A stretch of DNA of 64,000 nt. It comes from Candidatus Hydrogenedentota bacterium (GTDB taxonomy: Bacteria > Hydrogenedentota > Hydrogenedentia > Hydrogenedentales > SLHB01). The number at the start of each line of letters is the position of its first letter. Position 1 is the stretch's first letter. The notes beneath the pieces are model-generated. The model was given only the letters and a program-made list of their open reading frames with translations, searched no databases and was not told where the DNA came from. Positions 18,601 to 26,307 of the stretch are shown here, one piece after another. The stretch lies in NCBI GenBank assembly GCA_013359265.1, contig JABWCD010000012.1, positions 89,067-153,066 of the forward strand, written 5' to 3'. The position numbers and the translations under genes are program-made.

Positions 18601-20606
18601 TCGACAAGCGGAACTTCAAATCGACGGTTGGCGGCGACGGCGCCTGCCTGGGCTGCGGCGAGAAGACGGTTGTGCACTTGTTCACGGCGACCGTCGAGGC
18701 GCTGATGCAGCCGCGCGTTAAGAAACAGGTCGAGCGGATTAGCGAACTCATTCTGCGCCTCGAGACGCACATTCGCATGAAGATGGCGAGCACACTGAAC
18801 CTGGGCGACGTTGCGGCGATCGATCAGGCGTTGACAAACCTACGCGACCAGGACGTTACGCTATCGAGCATCGCCGCGTCGCTCGACGCGGACCATGCGG
18901 GCAAGACGATCGACGCGGATTGGCTCCTGTTCGTGACGCACCTGCTCGATAGACTGCGCCAGTTGAAGTGGCAGTATACGGAAGGCGTGACGAAGCGCGG
19001 CCGGGCGACAATGGGGATGATCAACTCGACGGGATGCACGTCGGTATGGGGTTCGACGTATCCGTACAACCCGTACCCGTTCCCGTGGGCAAACCACTTG
19101 TTCCAGGACTCGACATCGATGGCGCTCGGCGTGTTCGAGGGCCACATGGCGAAGATGGCCGAGGGGTTCAAGGCCATTCGTATGGCCGAACTTGAGCTCG
19201 CGGGCGAATACAACGCGAAGAAGTACGAAGAATTCTTCACGTATTTCGACTGGCGCCAGTTTACGGACGAGGAGTTTCATCTCTGCCCGCCGGTGGTTGC
19301 AGTCGGCGGCGACGGCGCGATGTACGACATCGGGTTCCAGAACCTGTCGCGCATGATGATGACGGGCAAGCCGGTGAAGGTGCTGATTCTCGATACGCAG
19401 GTGTACTCGAACACGGGCGGCCAGGCGTGCACATCCGGGTTTATGGGCCAGATATCCGATATGGCCCAATACGGAAAAGCGATCAAGGGCAAAGAGGAAA
19501 TCCGCAAGGAGATCGGCTTGATCGGCATGGCGCACCGCACGACGTACGTGCTGCAGGGGAGCATGTCGAACACGACGCACCTAATCGAAGGGTTTATCGA
19601 CGGGCTGAATGCACGGCGTCCGGCGCTGTTCAATATTTACGCGCCGTGCATGCCGGAACACGGCATCGGCGACGACGTGGCGCAACTGCAGAGCAAGCTC
19701 GCGGTCGAATCGCGCGCGTATCCAATCTTCCGCTACAACCCGGACAAGGGCATAACGCCGCCGGAATGCTTCGACCTCGAAGGCAATCCCGAGATTGAGA
19801 TTGACTGGCCCACGTTCCGAATCCCATACCTCGACGAGAACGGCGCGAAATCGGAGATGGAAGTACCGATGACGTTTGCGGACTTTGCGGTTACGGAAGG
19901 GCGCTTTCGCAAGCAGTTCCGTACGGCGCCGCGCGACACATGGAACGAGAACATGGTCCCGTTGCACGAATTCATCGGGTTGAGCGCCGAGGAGCGCGAA
20001 GGCAAGTTCCCGTACATCTGGGCGACGGACAAGAAGCAGCGGATCATCCGTGTGATTCCGTCGCAAGTGGTGGTGGACTCGTGCGAGGAGCGGCGCAGCT
20101 TCTGGCGCATGCTGAAGTCTGTTGCGGGCATTCGCAAAGAAATTGACCCCGAAGAGATCGCGCAAAAAGTGCGGCTGGAGATGGCGGCGCGCCTCGCGGG
20201 GCGCCTGCTCGAGATGGCGGGCGGAGGACCGATGGCGGCCGTCGAAGCGCTGATGGCGCCACCGGCCGCGGAGCAAGAAGCGGCGCCCGCCGCCGGCCCC
20301 ACCGCGGCGGTGGGCGCGCCAGTCGCGGCAAAGCCCACGACCGCGAGCGGCAACGGCTACATCGCGCCGTACATCACATCTTCCGAATGTACGGCTTGCG
20401 ACGAGTGCATCAAGATCAACAACAAGATCTTCGCGTACAACGAACAGAAGAAGGCATACGTGAAGGACCCGAAGGGCGGGCCCTATCGCGATCTGGTGCG
20501 CGCGGCGGAGAAGTGCACGGCACAAGTGATCCATCCGGGAATGCCGGCAGACCGCTCGGAGAAAGACATCGACAAGTTGATCAAACGCGCCAAGAAGTAT
20601 TTGTAA
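15642..20606 (+). CDS. nifJ: Giant pyruvate:ferredoxin oxidoreductase with C-terminal ferredoxin domain
   Basis: A 1654-residue single-chain PFOR, about 450 residues longer than the usual 1200. Domains in order: alpha/pyrimidine-binding part (YPITPST near residue 40), a middle part with the CoA-binding-type region, gamma domain (about 470-690), two [4Fe-4S] sites (Cys786, 789, 792, 796 and Cys924, 927, 930, 934), then the thiamine-diphosphate domain with GACLGCGEK (Cys1002) and GGDGAMYDIG (Asp1224), and VYSNTGGQ. An Ala/Pro linker leads to a final single-cluster ferredoxin-like module (Cys1583, 1586, 1589 and a distal Cys near 1626). Extra inserts flank both iron-sulfur sites. It converts pyruvate and CoA to acetyl-CoA, CO2 and reduced ferredoxin. 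It lies 52 bases after rnfB and 22 bases before rnfC. Another 2-oxoacid cannot be excluded. Confidence 0.93.
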   Translation: MKQNDKQFKYPGTRDAMDGNTAVIMCERESTDGAGAYPITPSTQMGEYWAENAAAGHVNVSGRPLIFIEPEGEHAAAAVTAGLSMTGLRAANFSSGQGIAYMHESLYAAVGKRLTYVLNMGCRAMTKASLNVHAGHDDYHCVDDTGFFQVFGKSAQEVCDLNIIAHRIAELSLNPGIVAQDGFLTTHLIESLMVPERELIREYLGSPGDIIDTPTPAQRIIFGPRRRRIPELWDVDNPVMAGVVQNQDSYMQSVAAQRPFFFDHIAQITDEAMDDFYALTGRRYSRVATYRCEDADYLIIGQGSVVSSAEAVADYLRETRKIKIGVINMTMFRPFPGDLLCKIIAGRKGVTVLERTDQPLASDLPLIREVRAAIGKCLENGRAGKGELPYPDHPVYRKADEVPPLYSGSFGLGSRDLQPEGIIGAVENMIEGGAKKRFYYLSVDFVRDKAYTPKQEIYQQEILDAYPRIKELAVHGSENPNLMPKDSITVRMHSIGGWGAITTGKNLAMTLFDLLNLHVKANPKYGSEKKGQPTTYYLSAAPEPIRINCEYFYVDVVLSPDPNVFHHSNPLAGLKKGGVFIIQSDLDSPEATWKAIPPRFQKVIVDNDIRVFYLDAFKIAREEAGDPELQYRMQGIAFQGAFFAASSVMEQAKLTEETLFKAIRAQLEKKFGAKGARVVEGNVRVVQRGFVELKEIVDKRVLVENNGPRKAPLLPAALKELPASDARATDVHRFWEQTGNFYLTGKGNDNLVDPFIGLSVIPVATGVFRDMTQIRFEHPNWVPENCTACGKCYTVCPDSAISGLVHSAPDIFGTVVQRIEKHGHPVKHLRKALRTTETLLQTRLSSEGEKADVNRLIRDAVADTCAEIGQDDEARSEIEAEFELFLKELGSFRFSITKPYYIQREKSIAGSGGLLSITVDPYACKGCNECVRVCEDDALRTVTQTAETTARLNAEWDFWQSLPTTPPDFIRIESLEEKIGALETLLLDKRNFKSTVGGDGACLGCGEKTVVHLFTATVEALMQPRVKKQVERISELILRLETHIRMKMASTLNLGDVAAIDQALTNLRDQDVTLSSIAASLDADHAGKTIDADWLLFVTHLLDRLRQLKWQYTEGVTKRGRATMGMINSTGCTSVWGSTYPYNPYPFPWANHLFQDSTSMALGVFEGHMAKMAEGFKAIRMAELELAGEYNAKKYEEFFTYFDWRQFTDEEFHLCPPVVAVGGDGAMYDIGFQNLSRMMMTGKPVKVLILDTQVYSNTGGQACTSGFMGQISDMAQYGKAIKGKEEIRKEIGLIGMAHRTTYVLQGSMSNTTHLIEGFIDGLNARRPALFNIYAPCMPEHGIGDDVAQLQSKLAVESRAYPIFRYNPDKGITPPECFDLEGNPEIEIDWPTFRIPYLDENGAKSEMEVPMTFADFAVTEGRFRKQFRTAPRDTWNENMVPLHEFIGLSAEEREGKFPYIWATDKKQRIIRVIPSQVVVDSCEERRSFWRMLKSVAGIRKEIDPEEIAQKVRLEMAARLAGRLLEMAGGGPMAAVEALMAPPAAEQEAAPAAGPTAAVGAPVAAKPTTASGNGYIAPYITSSECTACDECIKINNKIFAYNEQKKAYVKDPKGGPYRDLVRAAEKCTAQVIHPGMPADRSEKDIDKLIKRAKKYL

Positions 20607-20628
20607 GGACGAGTGCCCGAGGATCGCC

Positions 20629-21978
20629 ATGCTGGCGCAAATGCGACATATCGCGAAGACGTTCGCGCGCGGAATTCATCCGCCGGAGCACAAGGAGGGC
20701 ACGCGCTCTCTGGCGATCCGGCGTTTGCCGTTCGCGCCCGAACTCATTGTGCCGTTGCTGCAACATACGGGGGCGCCCGCGGCGCCGTGCGTCAACGACG
20801 GGCAGGAAGTCGTACGGGGGGAGCCAATCGCGAAGGCGGGCGGGTTTGTTTCGGTTCCGATGCACGCGCCGGTGACGGGTGTCGTAACCGCAATCGAACG
20901 CAGGCTGAGTGCGAAAGGCGACATGGTTCGATCGATCGTGATCCGCACGTATATGGGCGCGGACCAGGAAGTGCTGTACAGCGCGCCGCAAGACATCGAC
21001 ACAATGCCGGTACATGAATTGATACGGGCCGTGCAGGACACGGGGGTGGTGGGTCTGGGCGGCGCGGCGTTTCCGACGCACGTGAAGTTGGCGGTGCCCG
21101 AAGGTAAACGCATTGACACCGTGATCGTGAACGGGTGCGAGTGCGAACCATATCTGACCACCGACCACAGGGTGATGCTCGAGTATGCCGACGATATTCA
21201 CGTGGGAATACAGATCGTGCAGAAGGCCGTCGGCGCGGAGCGCACGGTAATTGCGACGGAGGACAATAAGCTCGACGCGGCGGAAGCGCTGTGGACGTCG
21301 CCCCGCATTGCGCCAACGACGTCGATCGCCGTCCTGAAGACGCATTATCCGCAAGGCGCGGAGAAGATGATCACAAAAGTCGTGCTTGACCGCGAGGTGC
21401 CATCGGGTGGATTGCCGGCGGAAGTTGGCGTCGCGGTGTTCAACGTGGCGACGCTGGCGCAGCTCGGCGAGCTGCTGCCGAAACGGCAGGGGCTAATCGA
21501 GCGCGTGGTGACGATCACCGGGCCGGGCGTGGCGCATCCGGGTAACTATATGGTCGCGCTGGGGACGCCACTAAGCTTTGCGCTCAAGCATGCGGGGTTG
21601 CGCGCCGATGCGACGGAGGTGATCTTTGGCGGACCGATGATGGGTCCAGCGGTGGCGGACCCCGATGTGCCCATCACAAAGGGTATTACCGGCATTCTCG
21701 TGCTGACGGAAGCGGAAACTTCAAAGCAGCCCACGAAAGTGTATCCGTGCATCAAATGCGGGCGCTGCGTTGAGGCGTGCCCGATTCACCTCAATCCGTC
21801 GCGCCTGGGGTTGCTCGCGAAGAGCGGGCTGTACGAAACGATGGAGACGGATTTTCATCTAAGCGATTGCTTCGAGTGCGGCTGCTGCACGTATGTGTGT
21901 CCGGCGCACATTCCGTTAGTCCAGCAGTTTCGCGTGGCGAAGCAGTTAAACCGGCAGCGGAAGGCGGCACAATCATGA
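20629..21978 (+). CDS. rnfC: RnfC, NADH-side iron-sulfur flavoprotein subunit
   Basis: A 449-residue protein of usual RnfC length. It has the N-terminal RnfC barrel domain (HAPVTGVV), the NADH/FMN-binding region with GVVGLGGAAFPTHVK and VNGCECEPYLTTDH, and two C-terminal [4Fe-4S] sites, YPCIKCGRCVEACP and CFECGCCTYVCP. It reduces NAD+ with electrons that come from ferredoxin through RnfB and the membrane subunits. The ATG at 20629 follows GAGGATCGCC. Its stop overlaps the rnfD start by 4 bases. Confidence 0.96.
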   Translation: MLAQMRHIAKTFARGIHPPEHKEGTRSLAIRRLPFAPELIVPLLQHTGAPAAPCVNDGQEVVRGEPIAKAGGFVSVPMHAPVTGVVTAIERRLSAKGDMVRSIVIRTYMGADQEVLYSAPQDIDTMPVHELIRAVQDTGVVGLGGAAFPTHVKLAVPEGKRIDTVIVNGCECEPYLTTDHRVMLEYADDIHVGIQIVQKAVGAERTVIATEDNKLDAAEALWTSPRIAPTTSIAVLKTHYPQGAEKMITKVVLDREVPSGGLPAEVGVAVFNVATLAQLGELLPKRQGLIERVVTITGPGVAHPGNYMVALGTPLSFALKHAGLRADATEVIFGGPMMGPAVADPDVPITKGITGILVLTEAETSKQPTKVYPCIKCGRCVEACPIHLNPSRLGLLAKSGLYETMETDFHLSDCFECGCCTYVCPAHIPLVQQFRVAKQLNRQRKAAQS

Positions 21979-23030
21979 GCGCGAAGGCGCACATGCTCGA
22001 GTTGAGAACGTCGCCGCACATGCAGCGCGCGGAGGGCGTCGAGACGATCATGCTCAACGTTGTGATCGCGCTGCTGCCAATTGTGGCGTTCGCGGTGTTC
22101 CTGTTCGGCGTGAGCGCGTTGGCGCTGGTGATCGCCACAACGGCGGCCTGCGTTGTCACCGAATACATCGTGTGCAGACTCGCGAGCAAAGAACCGACGG
22201 TGAACGACTACAGCGTTGTCATTACGGGAATCCTGCTGGCGCTGACGTTGCCGCCCGGATTGCCGCTCTGGATGGCGGCGGTTGGCGGCGTGGTCTCGGT
22301 GGTGGTCGGCAAGGCGGTATTCGGAGGATTGGGGTACAACGTTTTCAATCCTGCGCTGGTTGGACGCGCGTTCTTGCAGGCGGCGTTTCCTACGGCGATT
22401 ACGACGTGGTCCCCCCCACTCGCGCCAGGCCGGTTCACGTCGTTCATACCGTCGACGTTGACCGCGCCGTTTGCCATGGCCAACCCGATCGGCGACTGGG
22501 TGAAATCGCTCGGCATTGACGGTTTTAGCGGGGCGACCCCGCTGGCGCTGCAAAAATTCGAGCACATCCCGACGAATGTGGGTTCGCTTGCGATGGGAAT
22601 GACTTCCGGCAGCGCGGGCGAGACGTCGGCGATTCTGATCTTAGTCTGCGGCGCGTATCTCGCGTGGCGCAAGATGCTGGATTGGCGCATACCCGCATCG
22701 ATGCTGTTTTCGGCATTTCTCACGAGCGGCGCGTTCTACGTTGTCAATCCGGATCAGTATCCGACGCCGGTGTTCACGCTCTTCGCCGGTGGATTGATGC
22801 TTGGCGCGGTATTCATGGCGTCCGACATGGTGGCGTCGCCGGTGACGCCGCTTGGTGTGTGGATTTACGGCGCGTTGATGGGAATTCTCACGGTAATTAT
22901 CCGCCTCAAGGGAGGTCTGCCCGAGGGCGTGATGTACGCAATCCTCCTGGGCAACGCCGTGTCGCCGATCATCGACAACCTGACGCAGCCGCGCATTTAC
23001 GGCGCGCGCCGCGCGAAGGCGAAGCTATGA
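21975..23030 (+). CDS. rnfD: RnfD, flavinylated membrane subunit
   Basis: A 351-residue polytopic protein. The motif DGFSGATPLALQ places Thr188 as the covalent FMN-binding residue, as in NqrB/RnfD. About nine to ten hydrophobic segments span the chain, with FNPALVGRAFLQAAFP as the conserved NPA region. It is part of the ion-translocating core. Both ends overlap neighbours by 4 bases (ATGA). The FMN transferase ApbE needed to load it is not in the window. Confidence 0.96.
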   Translation: MSAKAHMLELRTSPHMQRAEGVETIMLNVVIALLPIVAFAVFLFGVSALALVIATTAACVVTEYIVCRLASKEPTVNDYSVVITGILLALTLPPGLPLWMAAVGGVVSVVVGKAVFGGLGYNVFNPALVGRAFLQAAFPTAITTWSPPLAPGRFTSFIPSTLTAPFAMANPIGDWVKSLGIDGFSGATPLALQKFEHIPTNVGSLAMGMTSGSAGETSAILILVCGAYLAWRKMLDWRIPASMLFSAFLTSGAFYVVNPDQYPTPVFTLFAGGLMLGAVFMASDMVASPVTPLGVWIYGALMGILTVIIRLKGGLPEGVMYAILLGNAVSPIIDNLTQPRIYGARRAKAKL

Positions 23031-23710
23031 GCGCATCACCACAGATAGCGCAACGGCGCGGTGGCGATATGTGGCGAATGCTGCGGACGCTCGCGGGCGT
23101 GTCGCTGCTAAGCGGCATGCTGATTGTGCTGGCGTACGAGACGACGCTGCCAAGGATTCTCGCGAACCGGCAACGCGCAATCGAGGAGGCCGTGTTTCGG
23201 GTATTGCCGGGGGCGACGGCGAAGGTTACGTATGCCGTCGAAGGCGAATCGCTTCGACGTGCGCAAGAGGGGCACGCAGGCGGCGAGAAGATTTATGCGG
23301 GTTATGACAACACGGGGAGATTGGTTGGGGTCGCGATCGAGGGCGCCGGCCAGGGCTACCAGGACGTGATTCGTGTGCTCTTTGGCTATTCGCCGGACAC
23401 GCAGTGCGCGACAGGATTCACGGTGATTGAAAGCAAAGAGACGCCGGGGCTTGGCGACAAGATTGGGTTCGATCCGGCTTTTTTGGCGAATTTTGACGGG
23501 CTTCCATTGACCGTTAACGACGACGTTTCCGGTTTGCAGCACGACGTCGTGGGCGTAAAGCACGGTGCAAAGAAGAGCGCATGGGAGATTGACGGGGTTT
23601 CCGGCGCGACAATTTCAACGAGGGCCGTTGGCCGGATCGTCACCGACAGCGCGGGGCGAATTGTGCCGATCGTGTTGAAGCAGGTGGACCAGATTAGGGC
23701 ACGCGAATGA
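23027..23710 (+). CDS. rnfG: RnfG, flavinylated periplasm-facing subunit
   Basis: A 227-residue protein with one N-terminal membrane helix (about 20-42) and an FMN-binding domain. The flavinylation motif VSGATIST gives covalent FMN at Thr195, and KETPGLGDKI is the conserved loop of RnfG/NqrC. It shuttles electrons on the outer face of the membrane. The start at 23027 overlaps the rnfD stop (ATGA). Confidence 0.95.
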   Translation: MSASPQIAQRRGGDMWRMLRTLAGVSLLSGMLIVLAYETTLPRILANRQRAIEEAVFRVLPGATAKVTYAVEGESLRRAQEGHAGGEKIYAGYDNTGRLVGVAIEGAGQGYQDVIRVLFGYSPDTQCATGFTVIESKETPGLGDKIGFDPAFLANFDGLPLTVNDDVSGLQHDVVGVKHGAKKSAWEIDGVSGATISTRAVGRIVTDSAGRIVPIVLKQVDQIRARE

Positions 23711-24375
23711 GCATGGCGAAACAGACAAACTTGGGACCGTCACCGCTCGACACCCTGCTCAACGGGCTGTGGCGGGAAAACCCGGTCTTCGTGATGGTAC
23801 TGGGCATGTGTCCGACGCTTGCCGTAACGAACTCGGTCACGAACGCAATCACGATGGGGATTGCCACTACGTTTGTACTCGTTGGGTCGAGCACGCTCGT
23901 GTCGCTGATGCGGAACGTTGTACCGAAGCAGGTGCGCATCGCGACGTACATTGTCATCATCGCGACGTTTGTCACCATCGTCGATTACGTCATTCAGGCA
24001 ATTAGCTTGCAGGTGTATCAGGCGCTCGGGGCGTTCATCCAACTAATTGTCGTGAATTGCATCATTCTTGGCCGTGCGGAGGCGTTTGCTTCCAAGAATA
24101 CGGTTCACCGGTCCGCGCTGGATGCGATTGGCATGGGGCTCGGCTTTACGATTGCGCTGTTGTGCCTGGGGTGCGTGCGCGAGGTCCTGGGGGCCGGTAC
24201 GTTTATGGGCGCGCGTGTCACGGGCGATCGGTTCGAACCGTGGGGGCTCATGGTGCTGCCGCCGGGCGGGTTTTTCGTGCTGGGCGCGTGGCTGCTCGTG
24301 TTTTCGTGGTGGCGGCAGCGCGGCGACGCAAAGGCTTCGCAGCCGGACGAAACGGAAAAGGCGAACGCCGCATGA
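23707..24375 (+). CDS. rnfE: RnfE membrane subunit
   Basis: A 222-residue protein with six hydrophobic segments, homologous to RnfA and NqrD. The conserved intramembrane cysteines are Cys35 (VLGMCPTLAVT) and Cys118 (IVVNCIILGRAEAFA), which with those of RnfA are expected to hold a shared [2Fe-2S] cluster. The C-terminus adds a short charged tail. It overlaps rnfG and rnfA by 4 bases on each side. Confidence 0.96.
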   Translation: MSMAKQTNLGPSPLDTLLNGLWRENPVFVMVLGMCPTLAVTNSVTNAITMGIATTFVLVGSSTLVSLMRNVVPKQVRIATYIVIIATFVTIVDYVIQAISLQVYQALGAFIQLIVVNCIILGRAEAFASKNTVHRSALDAIGMGLGFTIALLCLGCVREVLGAGTFMGARVTGDRFEPWGLMVLPPGGFFVLGAWLLVFSWWRQRGDAKASQPDETEKANAA

Positions 24376-24953
24376 AGTCCGATTCGTTGACATTCATTTT
24401 CTTGAACGCGTGCATTATGAACAATTTCGTCTTGAGCGCGTTTCTGGGGATTTGTCCGTTTCTGGGCGTATCGGGGAAGCTCGATACGGCGAGCCGTATG
24501 GGCATTGCGGTCACGTTCGTGATGCTTGTGACATCGGCGTGCGCGACGGGAGTGAACCTGCTGTTGGCGTATTTGCAGATGGAGTATCTGCGTCTCATTT
24601 GCTTCATTGTGGTTATCGCCTGCGCCGTGCAGCTTGTGGAAATGGTGATGAAGAAATTCAGCCCCGCGCTGTTTCGGGCGCTGGGAATTTACCTGCCGCT
24701 AATCACGACGAACTGCGCGATCCTGGCGCTGGCGTTGTTCCAGACGTTCAAACAATACAACTTCCTGCAAGGCATTGTGTACGCCGTTGGCGCGGGCGCC
24801 GGCTTTTCGCTTGCGCTCGTCATCATGGCGGGCCTGCGGGAACAGTTAAACCTTGCCGAAGTACCGGACGCGGTGCGCGGCACGGCGCTGAGTCTCATCA
24901 TTGCGGGCATCTTATCGCTCGCGTTCATGGGATTCGCAGGTTTGGGAGGTTAG
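24372..24953 (+). CDS. rnfA: RnfA membrane subunit
   Basis: A 193-residue six-helix protein. NNFVLSAFLGICPFLGVS (Cys28) and LITTNCAILALAL (Cys115) are the two half-sites expected to complete the [2Fe-2S] cluster with RnfE. Standard RnfA length. The ATG at 24372 overlaps the rnfE stop. It is followed after 3 bases by a Cys-rich small gene, so the transcript continues. Confidence 0.96.
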   Translation: MKSDSLTFIFLNACIMNNFVLSAFLGICPFLGVSGKLDTASRMGIAVTFVMLVTSACATGVNLLLAYLQMEYLRLICFIVVIACAVQLVEMVMKKFSPALFRALGIYLPLITTNCAILALALFQTFKQYNFLQGIVYAVGAGAGFSLALVIMAGLREQLNLAEVPDAVRGTALSLIIAGILSLAFMGFAGLGG

Positions 24954-24956
24954 GCG

Positions 24957-25154
24957 ATGCTGGGAATCGCGCTTACTTCCGCGATGGTTTTCGCCCTCCT
25001 GTTGGTTTGGACGGCGATCGATGACAGGTATGGCGGCACGGCATCGGACGCGGAGGGCGACGGTGCGTGCCCGAGCGGACACCGGTGCTTGTTCTGCTCG
25101 TGTGGAAGAACGCGCTCGATGGCGGAGAGCGCAGATGGAGGACGACGTCAATGA
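24957..25154 (+). CDS. Cys-rich single-helix mini-protein in the rnf operon
   Basis: A 65-residue protein with one N-terminal hydrophobic helix (about 2-20), an acidic linker and a cysteine cluster at Cys38, 44, 47 and 49, then a basic, Ser-rich tail. It starts 3 bases after rnfA with GGAGG just upstream, and its stop overlaps the next ATG (ATGA), so it is very likely translated. The layout, a membrane anchor followed by four cysteines, recalls NqrM, the protein needed to mature the NqrD/NqrE iron site that is homologous to RnfE/RnfA, but the Cys spacing differs. A maturation or anchoring role for Rnf is inference. Confidence 0.6.
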   Translation: MLGIALTSAMVFALLLVWTAIDDRYGGTASDAEGDGACPSGHRCLFCSCGRTRSMAESADGGRRQ

Positions 25155-26038
25155 ACGCCGAAACAAGAGAGACAACAACACTTCTGCGCGAGTACGACAT
25201 CAGCCACCCGAAGGTGGCCATCGTCAAAGAGTCTACGCGCATTACGCCCTTGCAGTCCGACGTGGAAGTGCGGCATATCGTGCTCGATATTGGCGAAGGC
25301 GGACTCGACTTTGTCGAGGGCCAGAGCATCGGCGTGCTGACGCCGGGACCGCACGACTTCGGCAATCCGACGCATTTGCGACTGTACTCGATAGCAAGTT
25401 CGCGCCGCGGCGAGGACGGGAAAGGCATGACTATTTCAATCTGCGTTCGGCGCTGCTACTACGTCGACGAAATCAGCGGCGAGCGCTATCCGGGCGTTGC
25501 GTCAAATTTCTTGTGCGACGCGCTTCCCGGGGACCGAATAGACGTCACCGGGCCGTACGGACACCAGTTTTCGGTTCCGAGCGATGTAAACAGCAACATT
25601 CTCATGGTCGGGGTGGGCACTGGCATTGCTCCGTTCCGTGCATTCGTGAAGCATATTTATGACGAACGGCGCACATGGAAAGGCAAAGTGCGGTTGTTCT
25701 ACGGCGCGCGTACGGGTATGGAGACGCTGTATCTCAACGACATCAAACGCGACATTGGGCAGTTTTACGACAAGGACACGTTCAAGGCGTTCGAAGCGGT
25801 GAGCCCGCGCCCGCATTTGGATATGCCGGTCGAACTGGACCGATTGCTCATTGCAAACGCGGAGGAAATCTGGGAGTTGGCGAACGATTCGAGGACCTAC
25901 GTATACATCGCGGGGTTGGAGGATGCGTCAAAGCATTTCAACAAGGCAATGTCCGCGATTGCGGGTTCCGAAGCCAAGTGGGCGATGCTGCGCGAGGCGT
26001 TGGTGTCCGAGAAGCGGTTGTTCGAGTTGTTGTATTGA
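25151..26038 (+). CDS. Plant-type ferredoxin-NADP+ reductase
   Basis: A 295-residue protein of the plastid/cyanobacterial FNR type. FAD-binding motifs are LRLYSIASS and GVASNFLCD; the NADP site has VGVGTGIAPFRAFVKH and the late segment YIAGLEDA. It ends in a Tyr (ELLY), the C-terminal aromatic residue that stacks on FAD in plant-type FNRs. It exchanges electrons between ferredoxin and NADP(H). It is the last gene of the rnf run, coupled to the mini-protein by an ATGA overlap, so the same ferredoxin pool made by PFOR can go to NADPH as well as through Rnf. Confidence 0.9.
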   Translation: MNAETRETTTLLREYDISHPKVAIVKESTRITPLQSDVEVRHIVLDIGEGGLDFVEGQSIGVLTPGPHDFGNPTHLRLYSIASSRRGEDGKGMTISICVRRCYYVDEISGERYPGVASNFLCDALPGDRIDVTGPYGHQFSVPSDVNSNILMVGVGTGIAPFRAFVKHIYDERRTWKGKVRLFYGARTGMETLYLNDIKRDIGQFYDKDTFKAFEAVSPRPHLDMPVELDRLLIANAEEIWELANDSRTYVYIAGLEDASKHFNKAMSAIAGSEAKWAMLREALVSEKRLFELLY

Positions 26039-26110
26039 TTCGACTGTCCGCTAGTGTCCTGAGTTTGAAATCAGTTCTATAAGGTCCATTGGGTCTCAAT
26101 CACACATCCC

Positions 26111-26253
26111 CCTAAATCCCCCTTCAAAGGGGGACTTAATGCGGCGCAAACGACGTGGTTCCGCAAATCCTAAATCTCCCTTCAAAGGGGGACTTAATGC
26201 AGCGCAAACGACGTCGTTCCGCAAATCCTAAATCTCCCTTCAAAGGGGGACTT
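26111..26253. repeat. Tandem 58-bp palindromic repeats between convergent operons
   Basis: Two full 58-base units (26111-26168 and 26169-26226) and a partial third (26227-26253). Each starts CCTAAATC and contains the palindrome CCCTTCAAAGGG, extended to CCCCCTTCAAAGGGGG in the first copy; the rest of the unit ends in CGTTCCGCAAAT. The units differ at only about three or four bases. They lie between the convergent FNR and hypE genes and could fold into hairpins that end transcription from both sides, or be a dispersed palindromic element that has duplicated in place. No open frame of note covers them. Confidence 0.85.
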
Positions 26254-26307
26254 TGAGCGCGATGTCCGTGCGGGCAGTCTTTTGCAGGGAATTTCAGACT
26301 CACGACA

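Noticed and set aside
24372..24953. Na+-NQR rather than Rnf
   Set aside because: RnfB and RnfC are present, and the NqrA and NqrF subunits are missing, so the complex is Rnf.
26111..26253. Possible CRISPR array
   Set aside because: Units are contiguous 58-base tandem repeats with no variable spacers, and no cas genes are near.
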